Shown one piece after another: positions 12,253 to 24,002 of a DNA stretch of 64,000 nucleotides. The first letter of the stretch is position 1, and each line of letters opens with the position of its first letter. The DNA comes from Bidens hawaiensis (lineage: Eukaryota > Streptophyta > Magnoliopsida > Asterales > Asteraceae): NCBI GenBank assembly GCA_021521415.1, contig JAIQDT010000168.1, positions 1,372,501 to 1,436,500 on the forward strand, read 5' to 3'. Below the pieces are notes generated by a model, which did no database searches, had not been told where the DNA came from, and worked only from the letters and a program-made list of their open reading frames with translations. Both the position numbers and the translations under genes were made by a program.

Positions 12253-12786
12253 CTGAGGGGAAATCCAGACATTGGGTTGTGGTACCCTAAGGACGATAAC
12301 TTTGAGCTCACTGCCTTTTCAGACTCGGACTACGGAGGTTGCAAGATCAACTTCAAATCAACCACGGCAGGGTGTCAATTTTTAGGAAGCTGGCTTGTTT
12401 CCTGACAGTGTAAGAAGCAGACAACGGTCTCCATTTCAACCGCAGAAGCTGAGTATGTTGCAGGCTCGAGTTGCTGTTCCCAGGCTTTGTGGATACAACA
12501 ACATCTTCGCGACTACGGTTTGAAGTTTCTTTCTACTCCTATTTTGATTGATAACTCTGCTGCAATATCTATCACAAAGAATCCCGTACAACATTCTAAA
12601 ACTAAACATATCGAAATTCGATATCATTTTATACGGGATTGCTTTGAGAAGAAATTAATTGACCTTGAGAAAGTACATACTGACTTTAAGAAAGCCGATC
12701 TATTTACCAAAGCCTTTGATAAAACTCGTTTTCAATTTATGCTTGGTTTAAATGGATTGAAGACCCTCGCTGATATCCTGAAATAA
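12253..12786 (+). pseudogene. pol: E4 RNase H
   Basis: It continues directly from RT after a TAA at 12250. Motifs are AFSDSDYGGCKINFKSTTAG, CQFLGSWLVS followed by TGA, where Trp is expected, ISTAEAEYVAGSSCCSQALW, IDNSAAISITKNPVQHSKTKHIEIRYH and KADLFTKAFDKTRF. The acidic residues for RNA degradation (Asp in SDSD, Glu in TAEAEY, Asp in IDNSA) are present. Stop TAA is at 12784. Confidence 0.9.
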
Positions 12787-13788
12787 GGATGACTATCTTT
12801 CTTTTCTGTTAATTTTTATTTTAAAATTTATTTTGGTTTTAGGTTTTAAGGAGTGAAGAATTAGAAAATACAAAAAATATTGTGTTTTTCGTCTGTATAG
12901 ATAAAACCCAAAAACATTAAAAATTTTAAAATCCAAAACATTTGGAAATTTTTTAATATAAAAATTTTAAAATCCAAAAACATTTGGAAATTTAAAAAAA
13001 AATCAAAAACGTTTTAAAATTTTGAAAAGTCAAAAAGATTGTGTTTTTAGTTTGTACAGAAAAATCCGAAAATACAAAAAGATTGTGAAATTTTTATGTT
13101 TGTAAGAAAATATGAAAAGAAAAATAGATTGTGTTTTTAAGGTATGTTGTCCACTGTGATGGAAGGACAATTTGGTCAATATGATTCTCTGCTCAAACTC
13201 GACAAAAAAAAATAAGTACTGCTTTTGAAAAATCATAAAAAAAACACAAAAATATATTCTTGTTTTAATTTTGGGATAATTTTCTGGTAAATATTTAGTT
13301 TTAACAAAAATTCAAAATTCCAAAAAGTTTTTTCGTTTTTATTTTTACATATTATTTATTTTTATTTAAGTTAAGTGTTTTTAACGGAAAAACAAGTTAA
13401 GGTATTCGATTATCGAGATAAAGGTCCTCGGTAATACATTTTAAGTTAAATTTACAATCATTTAATTTATTAATTTATTTGGATATTTAATTCATTTATT
13501 TATTTAATTTATCTACATTTAAAATTAAATAAAGAATAATTCGTTAATTATGAATAACGAATTAGGTTATTCTAACGAATTACTTCTTAATTCGTTATCC
13601 TAATTCGCATCCGCACTCTGTAACGAATGACCTTAATTCGTTATGCATATGTTAACGAATTAGACAATAATTATAATCTGATTCGTCATGACACGTGTTA
13701 ATTTAACTTAATGAATCACCTGATTAGTTAGTTCAAAGTTCAAATGAATCATCTGATTCGTTACATTGGGAATCGTGCTGTGACAGTG
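12787..13788 (+). other. E4 non-coding spacer between pol and xORF unit
   Basis: AT-rich, non-coding. The first half is rich in AAAAACATTTGGAAATTT-like degenerate repeats (12890-13030). From about 13540 it carries dense TTCGTTA/TAACGAA words, as in the LTR and leader. I see no gene here. Confidence 0.75.
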
Positions 13789-13847
13789 TATATAGGACGG
13801 GGTGCATATGAACCGTCCTACTATTCATCTTCTTATTCTTCACTTTA
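13789..13847 (+). promoter_or_regulatory. Candidate internal promoter of the E4 xORF
   Basis: A TATA box (TATATAG, 13789-13795) is followed about 25-50 nt later by a pyrimidine-rich patch (CTATTCATCTTCTTATTCTTC, about 13821-13841). This is the layout of many plant core promoters (TATA box plus Y patch). It lies about 960 nt upstream of the xORF ATG, with an intron-like interval between. The same arrangement recurs at 49217-49289 in E2. No transcript evidence is available from sequence alone. Confidence 0.45.
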
Positions 13848-13926
13848 TACTGTTACCCTGCCGAAATTTTTCATAATTCTCAACCATTGAATTTCAGCAT
13901 TTTGATTACACTTTTGAGTTACTAAG

Positions 13927-14750
13927 GTATACACGATCATATCTTCGTTATTTTCGTCAAATATACTGATGATTTGATTGGTTAATTATGATGTTTAGTT
14001 ATCGGGTGTTTGAGGTTTACATAAACTTTCAACGGTGTGCTTAATCCTATGTTACTTTATCTCCTTTTAATGTCATTGTGATCGGAATGGATTTCCGAGA
14101 TCCATGGTGATCTTTAATCCTATTTTTTTTTATGATTGCTGGGTTAATTACGAACTTTGACTATCGGGTTTTATACTTTGTTCAAAACCGTAACTTAATG
14201 AACTTTTATCATGTTTTGAACTATCATATTAATACCAGCTTGATCGTAATGAGTTTCCGAGATCTTTATGGTCATTTGTTCGGATATCCATCGATGATTA
14301 TGGGGTAATCGATATCAGATTTGCACTTTTGACTTTTGGTGTTCTTGGTTAATTTTGACCTTGAGCAGAGAAGTCAAAGATTAAGCTATTTTGGCCATTC
14401 GTTATGCTTAGCGAATTGGAACTAATTCGTGTCCAATTCGTTAAGCAATTCAAACAAATTAGAATGAGCGAATCACCTTTCTAACGAATCAGTTTGATAT
14501 TTGTAAATTATAACGAACTAGAGGTTAATTCGTTACCTGTACATAGTAATTCGCTAATTCTTAATTCATCATTTATTTACTTGATAGCGAATCAGATGAT
14601 TCATTATATTATTTAACGAATCAGCCTATTTCTATCGAATGACATGGTTATTAATTTAAAATTCATAAGTTAAAATATAAAATTTTTATTTATTTATTAT
14701 ATAAGTATTATTATTGTACTTCTCACTATTCTTCTTGTTTATTTATACAG
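13927..14750 (+). other. Candidate leader intron of the E4 xORF
   Basis: The 5' site ACTAAG|GTATAC is at 13926/13927. The 3' site TTTATACAG ends at 14750, 4 nt before the xORF ATG. The interval is AT-rich with no long reading frame. It contains many TTCGTTA/TAACGAA words at 14398-14640. The matching position of a splice-like interval in E2 is the main support. Confidence 0.42.
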
Positions 14751-14754
14751 CTCA

Positions 14755-17442
14755 ATGGCTGATAACGTAGCTCAATATCCGTATGTTGATGCACCACAAG
14801 ATCAACAAGCTCAGGATGTTCGTTTGCTTCCATTTGATACACGACATAACGTTTGTGCATTTGTTGACACAAATTTTCTTGATTAGGATGTATTTGGTGA
14901 TATGCTTGCAATTATACGCCGTTCTCGTATTCACTACGTTGTTACGGCTAATCCGGACATTAGGTTCAACATTGTTCGACAATTTTGGAACACCGCTCAA
15001 TATGTGGAGACCGAGAATCATATTGCTGCCGAGGTTAATAACAGACCAGTTGTCGTATCTGTTGAAACTGTTCGAAGGGTGTTACAATTCAATGACACTA
15101 TTTGTGACCCGAGCGAATATCACAAGGAACTGATCCAGGGATTATTTAGAAGTTTATTTTATGCTAGTAATCTTGGTCTGTCCATGTATAACAAGGCATA
15201 CTTCTGTCCCCAATACAAGTATTTACTTCATGTTCTTATTCACTGCCTTGGTGGACGAAAGGCTGGGTTTAACGAGTGCCGCATCATGCTACAATCGACA
15301 TTTGTTGCGCTTGTTTTTAATAAGCCTTACAATTTTTCTGAAATGATCTTCAATCATCTGAAAGAAAATTGTAGTCTTGGAAAACTACGCGTGAAGTTCT
15401 TGACGTATCCACGTTTCATCCAATTGTTTGTTAACGATGCTATCAGAGATTTCGTGCTCGACCCGAATGATGTGAATGATAAGTTTATTTTGGACAACAT
15501 GAAAGCAGATACCATGCGAAGGATGAAACAGTAACGTCAATCTCCTCCTCCCAGATTTATAAGATTGATTGGTCATTCGACAAATCCTGATTATGTATGT
15601 CCTGACAATGATCGCTGGATCCATGATGATTCGGATTCCGAGCTTGAGGAAGGCGAAGGTGGGAACGAGGGTGATGATGGTGATGATGATGAAGGTGGTA
15701 ATGGTGGTGATGGAGATGATGCTATTCTTGAACAACAAGCTGCGGTTGAAGCGGATTTAGTGGCTACAATTGCTGCTCAACGCAAGCGAAAAGGGAAAGA
15801 GTTAGCTTCTAAAGGCTTATCAAAGAGTCGAGTTCAACCTGTTCAACCTGTTCCTTCTTCGTTTAATGCAATGACTCCGGATCAGTAGACGAATATGCTT
15901 TTAAGCGTATTACATTTGTATGAAAATCAAATGTTTGCTGATCGTTTGAACCAAGAAAGGTTGATGGAGAATCAAAAGAGGATGTTAAGTTATGTCTCGT
16001 TCTGTCAAAAGGAGACGAAAGCCCTTCGTGAGATTGTTGAGTCTCAAGGGGTGAAACTGAAAGAACAAGAAGATCTCATCTTGCAACTTGCATGCAAGGA
16101 TGATGAATTAAAGAAACTCAAGAACAATGACGATGATCCAGATGAGTTGGGTGATGGAGGAAGTGAGCCACAACAAGCTAATGGCTCATCCTCTGGTGCG
16201 GGTACAAGTTCTGCTGACGATTCAGGGAAGCAGATTGTTACTTTTCATGATTATACGGCTGCCAAACCGATTGAGATGATCGAGGCCAATACATTTATTT
16301 TTGTTGATGAAAAGGGAATGGTGAGAAGCGTTATGAATCGGGATGAGATTGTAGAGGGACAGTTTGTTGAGAAATCACTAACACAAGAGCAGATTTCGTT
16401 ATCGCTTGGATTAAATGATTATCAATTGACCGTGTTAGAAGCTGAGCCCGATGTTGAGGTCGAGAACGATGTAGAGATCTTGAATGATCCGACAATTCAG
16501 ATGAATACGACCTTTATTTATGATGACGAGGAGGTTGAGGTCGAAGATGTTACAGCCGAGGAATACGCTGATCTGTTTCAACACAATAATTTTGATCAGG
16601 GTGCTCCAGTATTTACTGAGGAAACATTCAAAGCAGCTGAATATGGTTGGATAAAGTGTCAAAAGATAAAATGGTGGTTGATACAAGATTTAATTCGCTT
16701 GAAAACCTAACTGATGCTGACATTCTAAGATGGTTTAGAAGTAAGAAAGCTCGTAAGATCATCGATGCATTTCGGTATGTGGATCAGGAACATAAAGAAG
16801 AAGCTATTGCTTGAGCTAAAGCCAATTAGCTGACTTCATTCAATACCGTGTCAAAGGTTCAAGGTGATATTATCTCTTGGTTATTTGATCCTGATTTGAA
16901 AGTATGTATTGTTAAATAGGAGAAGGGTGTTCAGTACTATGAACTAATGTCTGGTCTTTTCTCATTAACCGAGAAGGGATGTACGCACTCTGGCATATCG
17001 TCCATTTATTAATCGTGGCGCGGACTTCCATGCAATTCGTTTTCACCAACACTTGCTGTTTGAGGTGAACAACGGTTTTAAGTATTTTAAACCACAAATT
17101 CCCATCCGCAAGCGTATCGATGAGATCGATCCAAAAACAGGATGGAAAAAGCTGGTTCTTAAGGTAAAGCCGCCAAAGACTATGAAGCGCGTGCCGGCAA
17201 AGACGATGAACCAACACATGTATTTATCCTTCAACTGCTGGTACTACGACAACAAAACTGGAGAAGCCGTGATCGTGTTGGGTAAAGGGTTCAAAACCGA
17301 GATAATCAAGATCATCGATCTGATGTGGCTTGTTAACTTAACCGAGACCGACAACTACGTGCTACACAAGAATAAGATATTGATCAAGCGCAATGAAGAC
17401 TATTATTTGGCTATGAAGTTCCAACGTGTCGTGCGTGTATGA
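14755..17442 (+). pseudogene. Extra ORF (xORF) of E4, about 900 codons
   Basis: Start ATG at 14755 (MADNVAQYPYV). The frame is broken by TAG at 14884, TAA at 15532 and TAG at 15886, a frameshift near 16650, and further stops near 16813-16920. The last segment (17053-17442) ends at TGA. The N-terminal domain (about 15000-15500) includes VETVRRVLQFND and YPRFIQLFVNDAIRD and is shared with the other xORF copies. An acidic Gly/Asp tract (15640-15720), a coiled coil (15900-16130) and a second acidic region follow. The C-terminal domain (17053-17442) includes GWKKLVLKVKPP and IDLMWLVNL, shared with 25040-25075. No signal peptide or membrane segment is evident, so an envelope-type role is doubtful. 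It ends about 80 nt before the 3' LTR. Confidence 0.82.
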
Positions 17443-17507
17443 GAACGGGATTCATAGCTGCAAAAATTGGAGGTCCAAGCGCTTCAAGTAATGTAAAGAC
17501 AAAGAGC

Positions 17508-17525
17508 TCAAGACGAGGAGGTGTC
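17508..17525 (+). other. Polypurine tract region of E4
   Basis: Purine-rich AAGACGAGGAGGTG lies immediately before the 3' LTR, the position of the plus-strand primer in LTR retrotransposons. A short pyrimidine-containing gap separates it from the LTR start. Confidence 0.6.
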
Positions 17526-18000
17526 TGTTAGTACACGGTTTTGCGTCTCGAGTCTTTGTATCTATCGTTAATGTATTTGACGTTTTATTAATGTAATAAA
17601 CAAGTAAGTTATTATAGTGGTTCGTTAAGGTATAGTCTAGTTCGCTAAGGATGTTTAGCGAACTAGATCTAAGTTATTATCCCTCCTGATTCGATAAGGA
17701 TGTTGTTATTTAAGAGTATGTAACGAAGTGGATACTAGTTCGTTATGGAATGTTAACGAACTAGATCCATCTTCTATTTATAGTGGCTTTAGCCCACAGT
17801 TTAATTTAAGCATTTGAGTTATATTATCGAACCCCTGCCCAGATTCAATCTCAAGCTTCAATCTAGTATTAATATTATACACATACATACAACTAATATA
17901 TCATATATACACCATACAATCAAGAGTAATTATGAAGTAGATCCGCATTAGGTTAATTATATATCAGATCTGAGATCTGTATCGGATTAACGAGTTCAAA
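17526..18000 (+). repeat. E4 3' LTR
   Basis: It aligns with 1727-2239 over its full length, with scattered substitutions and a deletion that removes the right arm of the second hairpin and the following TTCGTTA word (after about 17700). It keeps hairpin one (perfect arms AGTTCGCTAA/TTAGCGAACT) and hairpin three. A TATTTATAG box is near 17776. The E1 xORF resumes immediately after it. Confidence 0.85.
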
Positions 18001-21000
18001 TAGTTTATGAGATGGGATATGAGGCGGTTGAGCCTGTTGGTGGTGAGCAAGATTATGATATAAATGATGTGGTGATAGAGAAGGATATGAGAGATAAGAT
18101 TGTGAAGGAGGTTGAAAATGAGGTCAATTGGAGCAGGAAAAGAAGATAATGTTGTGTTAACTAAAGACATTGTAACAGAAGCTGGGATAACTGAACCTTT
18201 GTCTAACGCAATTATTGCTGAGGCTGTAATGACAGAACCACAAACTGATGCAATAATAGGAAAAAGAGGTGGGACTGAGGAACTTGTGATATCAGGAGAA
18301 AACGTTGTGGTATCTGGTGCTAGTTCTGAAGATGATGATACAAATTCTAAGCTCAAAGAGGTTGATGAGGAGCTTGAAGATCGGTTTGACCAAATTGACA
18401 TTTTTCCCGATGAACCAATTGAGGTGAGGGAAACTGATCCATCCAAGTCTCTGACTATGGATGAGGAGAGAAGGAGGATGAAGGTAAGTATGTTCCAGAA
18501 AATGAAGAACAGTTTCAACATTTGGAAACTCATAAAATCAAATCTAGCGATGACATATTGATAGTTGATGAAAGTGCTGAAAAATATGCCAAGAGGCATG
18601 ATGATATTGTGGAGGAATTGATTCAAAGAGAAATGATAACAAGATCCCTAACAGATATATAGAGATTGAAGAGCAAAACATTCTATTTGAAGAGGCTGAA
18701 CTGAAAAAAAGCCTGGATGAAGAACAGGGGGAGATGGACCAAGAAGTGATTTAGGGTCTGCTGAAACTACAACAAGTTTAAAAGATTGACAATTCATTAG
18801 CCCTGGTCATGTACAAATTCAATCAAGATGAAACAAAAATTCCTGAAACAAAAGAAACAATCCCCACCACTACTGAACCTGAGGATGATGATTAGAATAA
18901 GCAGTTGGACACTGAAACTATTGGCCAGACTATAACTCAAATTTGAGCAGAAAAATGGGCTAAGCAAGCCATGGATGAGTTGAATGAGAACCAAGAGTGT
19001 TGGGATAAAGGGGATGAAGTTAAATTTGGAAAGAAATACGAAACGAAGAAGAAGAGGGAGGACAAGAATGAAAAAACTGATTTACCTATTCCAATTAATG
19101 AAATACCCCTACAAATTATTAAACCTGCTGATGTCCAAGCTGAAGCTGAAGTGAATGAACCAAGGATTGTTGTCCTTGAGAATCTATCAGAAGATGATAA
19201 TGATGATGTGGCTGACTCACCTTTTGTGGATACGACGGATGTGCATAAGGAGAATATTCAAACTATGTTGTACGAAGCCAAAAAGAAAGATCCAAAGATT
19301 TTGAGTTTGATAAATCATAGGTATAAGTTGAAACCCTGGCTCCTATGACAGATGTGGAGTTGCAGATACTGCTGGATGAAGAGGTTGAAGACCTGAAAAA
19401 GAAGAAAGAAAAATGAAACATGGACACTCAAAGGTTCCTCAACTATCTTAGATTTCATGGTTTTTCATAGAAAGAACCGAGTCACATAAGGTTCGAGGAA
19501 CTGGAGAGTGTCATCAAATCAACAAAGGAGAGGGTGGAGAGGGAAGAGTTTATAAAGATGAAAAGGAAGGCAAAACCTCAAGAGGAGAAGATTTAGAAAC
19601 TAGACAAAAGATTTGGTGGTAAGTGCAAGTATTTGATCGATCATGGTATATAAATTGAAGTGGTAGATAGTTTGAGCAAACAACAACTTGAAACACACTT
19701 CAAAAGAATCTCAAGGAGAGTACATTTTGAAACAGTCACAAAGTGACCAAGACTAATGACTCTGGTTGTAAAAGAAAAGATGGAATGGGAGAATGAACAG
19801 ATGAAATTATTTGATAGGTTGATGGAGGCTAGGGGTAAGGGAGAAGAAACAAAGGGATTAAGCAGAAAAGAAAAATTATCTATGTAAGAGTATGAGAAAG
19901 CTAAATTTGATCAAGAAAAATCGAAATAATCTAAGGCTCCTCCTCTGGTAATTGGGAAGGAATAGCCTGTAGAGCTTGTTGTGCCATGGGAGAATGACAA
20001 TAAGATCAAGACCTTAAAATTCTTGATGTTGAGTAACGTTATGGCTGAGGTTGTTTTTGAGAATTTGGTAAAAGGACAATTAGAAGAATTCTTAAATAAT
20101 TACAAATTGTCTATAATTAATTATTCTACTCTAAGAAGTAATAATGGGAAAAACTAGAGGCTGAGGAGAGGAGATTGCTGCAATTTCATTGTGAACCAAG
20201 TGGTGAACCTATTCAAGCCCAAAGATCGGTCCCTGCACGTCCAAGTAATAAGGAAATAATGGGCATGATCACTACAATGGCCAAGGCAGAAGAAAACTAT
20301 CTACAGTTTGTCATGTTTCCCAAGGAAAAGATTATTGAATTGTTCTAAAAGTCTGGGCATGTGAGAAGGACAATTCCTAAAAAGAAGTACACTTCTAGGC
20401 CTTCCACTTTAAGTGTCCCAATTCCAACCACTAGAGCCTCTCATCAACGTGAACAATGGCCACCAACTGAAGTGAACCTACCCAAGAGGCTATACTATGA
20501 TGTAAATCACCGATTCTTTGAAAGTAATAATGGACAATGGTGAACTAAGGCAAATAGTTTTCAAAGATGATTTATTTGACTTTAAAAGGGAAAAATTGAA
20601 AGAATTGGCAACTGAGCCTGTATGACTACCATAACAGACAGAGCTTTACACGGAGAAAACAAAATGAATTATCCAAACATTTAACAGATTAATCAAGAAA
20701 GGGGTTCCCAATGATAAACAAGAAGAGGAAGTTGGAACTTTCTGAATTTGAAAAGAAGAGGCTGAGAAGGATGATGGACATCATGCTTACTGATGCTTCC
20801 TACAAGCAGAAGATAAAGTACACCAATACTCTTGCCAACCTGAAGGAATACTTGAGTATGAGGCGGAAGATGACCAGGCCAAATCATGAAGTCCAAAGGA
20901 ATGGAAGGATTACTAACATTGCATTTGAACAACATGATCAATCCTTCATTCTTATAAACATAGATGGACTGGCCCTGGGAATCATACAACATGATACCGA

Positions 21001-21345
21001 TCTTAAGTTTCTTCATGTGGAGGATCTGGAGGATATAATCAGATGGACTATGCCCTCCCAGCATCCCCACCACAAGGAGATCTCAATATTTCAACAAAAA
21101 GTCGTGGCAGTCAGATTGGTTGAAGAAGGGAAACTTCAAGTTCCAGAAGATGAAGATACAACATATAGATTAGGATTGTTTTGTAATGTCCTTGAGACAG
21201 AATTACAAGTTGTAAACTTTTTCTTTTTGATATTTATTTATATATTCTAAAAATTTGATGTTTATTTTTGATAAGTGTATATAACATAATTGGTGTTTTG
21301 GTACAGGTGAGGGTGTTCCAATCTATGGGGATTTTTGGGATGAGG
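18001..21345 (+). pseudogene. Extra ORF of E1, 3' part
   Basis: Continuation of the sequence interrupted at 1727. It is a long Glu/Lys/Asp-rich, coiled-coil-like product scattered over three frames with many stops. The best segments are 18112-18561 (acidic, then RRRMKVS), 18971-19348, and 20711-21210, which holds a more globular stretch (LRRMMDIMLTDASYKQKIKY; FEQHDQSFILINIDGLALGI; EDLEDIIRWTMPS). From 21307 the frame GEGVPIYGDFWDEEKLKEYWN reads into the 3' LTR. A splice-like interval at about 21211-21306 separates these last two parts. The C-terminus does not match the MWLVN domain of E4 and E0, so the xORF families differ at this end. Function is unknown. Confidence 0.6.
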
Positions 21346-21351
21346 AAAAAC

Positions 21352-22469
21352 TGAAGGAATATTGGAATCTTCTCAACCTCCCTGAAAATGGCTAAGTATG
21401 GAAATCGACAAAACTTAGGCCTCCCAGCAAGCGTTTTCTTGGTCTAGCAAGGTATTTTGCTTTCCCAACATGGTTATCTTCTAGAATATCTCTTAAGTGA
21501 TAAACCGAGCAAGATTGACTTTGTCTAGCAAGGTTGTTCTTCAAAGTCAAGCAAGGTTTGCTTCATAGCAAACTTTTGACTAACCCAAGCTAAAACCAAG
21601 TCTTTTGGTAAATCTAGCAAGGTTTATTTATAAACAAACAGTGGTCCCAACATGCTTGTAGGAAGATGATAAAGAAATTACCTAAGGACTTCTAACGAGC
21701 AAGGTTCAACTCAGAGCAAGCTACAGTGTTACTAGCACACTTGGGTTTGTTTAATTAGTTAAGATTAATAAAAGGTTGAAGGGTTCTCTGAAGAACAAGT
21801 TTGCTTGTTGGACTTTATTGGGCAAAGTTTGATATAGTCAATAGGATTGAAGTTTGCTAGATGAATATTTTCTAAGGCAAATATTCTAAGTAAAGCTTGC
21901 CCGGAGAACTGTTCCCCAGCATACTTATTGGTTAACAGGTCTGCTCGCTAAAAGACAAAGTTGCAAAGGCTGCCTGAAGACCTGTTTACACTTAGCATTT
22001 ATTGTACTACGTTTGAATATGATTGTATAAATCATTAGGGTTTCTTAAAAGGAATGTCAGGTGTCTGGGCAGGCATACAATAGGAAACTTTTAGTGCACA
22101 CCTAGACACACGAAGAATATACGAAATACACGACACACCGAAAAAAACGGACCACAACGAATATAGTGATTTGATGGTAGACTCCCTCTTGTACGGAAAT
22201 CTGCTATGAATCCTAACATTTCACCTTTAAACCCTAATTGATTTTCATTATATTCGTCATAATATTAACAGAAATCTTTTGAGTTATTGTGTGTGTTTGT
22301 TACATTTATGTCCTTTGTGCAAAATTTAGAGTATTATTTATTCCTTGCTTAATATTCTATTGTTCTTTCACAAAATAGTAAGTGGTAACTTTCTTGTCGA
22401 CGCTTAGGTATGTATTATGGCATTGAGTGAGTGATCTATTGAGTGAGCTATATACAAAGGGGACTGACA
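21352..22469 (+). repeat. 3' LTR of E1
   Basis: It starts near TGAAGGAATATTGGAATCTTC and ends GGGGACTGACA. Start and end match the 5' LTR of E2 (29696-30835). It is preceded by purine-rich GGGATGAGGAAAAA, a good polypurine tract, so this is a 3' LTR. It carries repeated CAAGCAAGGTT/CTAGCAAGGTT and GCACACTT words. Sequence after 22469 is another element's xORF (E0), which means E1 itself was inserted into E0; the left junction is outside the window. Confidence 0.75.
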
Positions 22470-24002
22470 ATATTTTGAGAACAAATGGCTGATGTACCCG
22501 AGATTCATCCAGTTCATTGTCGATCATCAATTACCTGAAGTTGTCAAGAATGGTGAAGATATGCAATTGGCTCAGATGTCTTAGAATGGATGTCCAAAAT
22601 TGAAGTCTTACAGAAAAAAGTCTGAGGAAGAAGTTCCGGTGTTTTGTTCTATCTTTGGACATCTACGAGATTCTGATTATATTGCTCATACTGATAATAA
22701 ATGGAGAAATGATGAAAGTGATTATGATAGTGAGAATGAGCTTGTTCGTTTACAGAAGTTTGTGCAAATTAGGGGAGTCGATGGTTTGTAAAAAAATGAG
22801 ACCGAACTTACTGATGAAGCAGAGGGGTCTCAGAAATCCAAAAGGAAGGGTAAACGTGTGGTGAAATCTGAACAAGTGACGCCACTTGTTTCAGTTGCAC
22901 AACAACCATCTGTTGTTGGTGCTGAACAAAATGTAGATCCAAGTAGAGAAGATACACAATTTGATTCTAAGATTCGAAGGAGGATATTGGTTGATCCTTG
23001 TGCAAGAAGTAGAAGAAGAGAATTGATAAAGATAAAACATATGAGCCTGAGTCTACCCAACCAAAGAAGAAATGCATAAAACATATCGCCAAAAAGGCTA
23101 AATCTGGTTTTAGTTTAGTTGATGAACCAGAGGATTCTAATGTTGGAGTGGAAATGAATATTGAAAAGACTCATGAACCATCCAAGGCTGATCAAAGTGT
23201 TGAAGTTGAGAAGTCACCAGTGATTGATGTGAACATGGATGATGCTATAGATAAACATTTGAATACTCCGCGTGCTTAAAAGACTATTCCCCGATCTACA
23301 CCCACTGTTGAAGAACCGGTTCCCAAGGAGACTCCTAATGCCGATCCAAAGGTCTCACAACAATCTTTTGGTAGTTATTCTGATGCTTATTTGTTTTAGG
23401 ACAAACCATCAAGAGTGGAATTCAATGTGTTGAAAGACAAAGTGGATAATCAAGAGGTTCAAATCACAAGTATGGCAGAGGAGAATGATAGCCTAAGAGA
23501 TGAAAATGTTGAAATCAAGTAAATATTGGAAGAAATTGAAAGAAAAAGAAAGATACAAGATGGTTTGTTGTATGAGCATATGAAATATTTGTTATCATTG
23601 AGAAAAAGCTTGGTATTAGACTTAACTCCGATGTAGATGGTGCTGAAGCGAGCGACACGGTATTTGAACGAGTTTATGGAGGTGATATTGATGTTGCTGA
23701 GGGTATGTTTCGGGTTGAGTATGATAATGAAAGAGCTGCTGATAAAGGACAGTCTAAAATTGAAATCCAATCATTGTTGATGATACAATTCAAGAAGATG
23801 CCTCTATGAAGGCTGGGGGATCTAGTCAGGTGGGTATGCAGGTGGATGAATCTATGAGTGTTAGTGTTCCAACAATAGAAGTACATGTTGAATATATTGT
23901 TGAGGATACTAAAGTTGTATATGAAAAGAAAGATGATGAGGAAGAAGAAGCTGAGGACGAAGAAATATTAGATTTTGGTGATTCAGCTGACGATTTTACT
24001 AA

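Larger units (their letters stand above)
1727..18000 (+). mobile_element. E4: Sirevirus-like Ty1/copia element with extra 3' ORF
   Basis: Two related LTRs (1727-2239 and 17526-18000) flank, in order, a tRNA-Met-type primer site, leader, gag, a gag extension with a second zinc knuckle, protease, integrase, RT, RNase H, a long non-coding spacer and an xORF of about 900 codons. The copia order (IN before RT) and the motifs YVDDISFGSTN and MDSGCSRH point to the SIRE/Sirevirus lineage. All genes carry stops and frameshifts, and the LTRs have diverged with a deletion, so this is an old dead copy. It is inserted in the E1 xORF, whose coding text resumes at 18001. I see no convincing target-site duplication (GATGA on the left, TAGTT on the right). 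A foreign solo LTR of 3.1 kb inflates its length; without it the element is about 13 kb. Confidence 0.88.

Noticed and set aside
14755..17442. Retroviral-type envelope protein
   Set aside because: Position after pol fits, but I see no signal peptide, membrane anchor or glycoprotein-like cysteines; described instead as an xORF of unknown role.
1722..18005. Target-site duplication for E4
   Set aside because: Flanks GATGA and TAGTT do not match; a GAGATG word on both sides is offset and not at the LTR ends.
21352..22469. Solo LTR inserted within one continuous xORF
   Set aside because: The left flank is the C-terminal end of an xORF with a polypurine tract, the right flank is the middle of an N-terminal domain, and the 5 bp flanks differ; a 3' LTR of E1 lying in E0 fits better.
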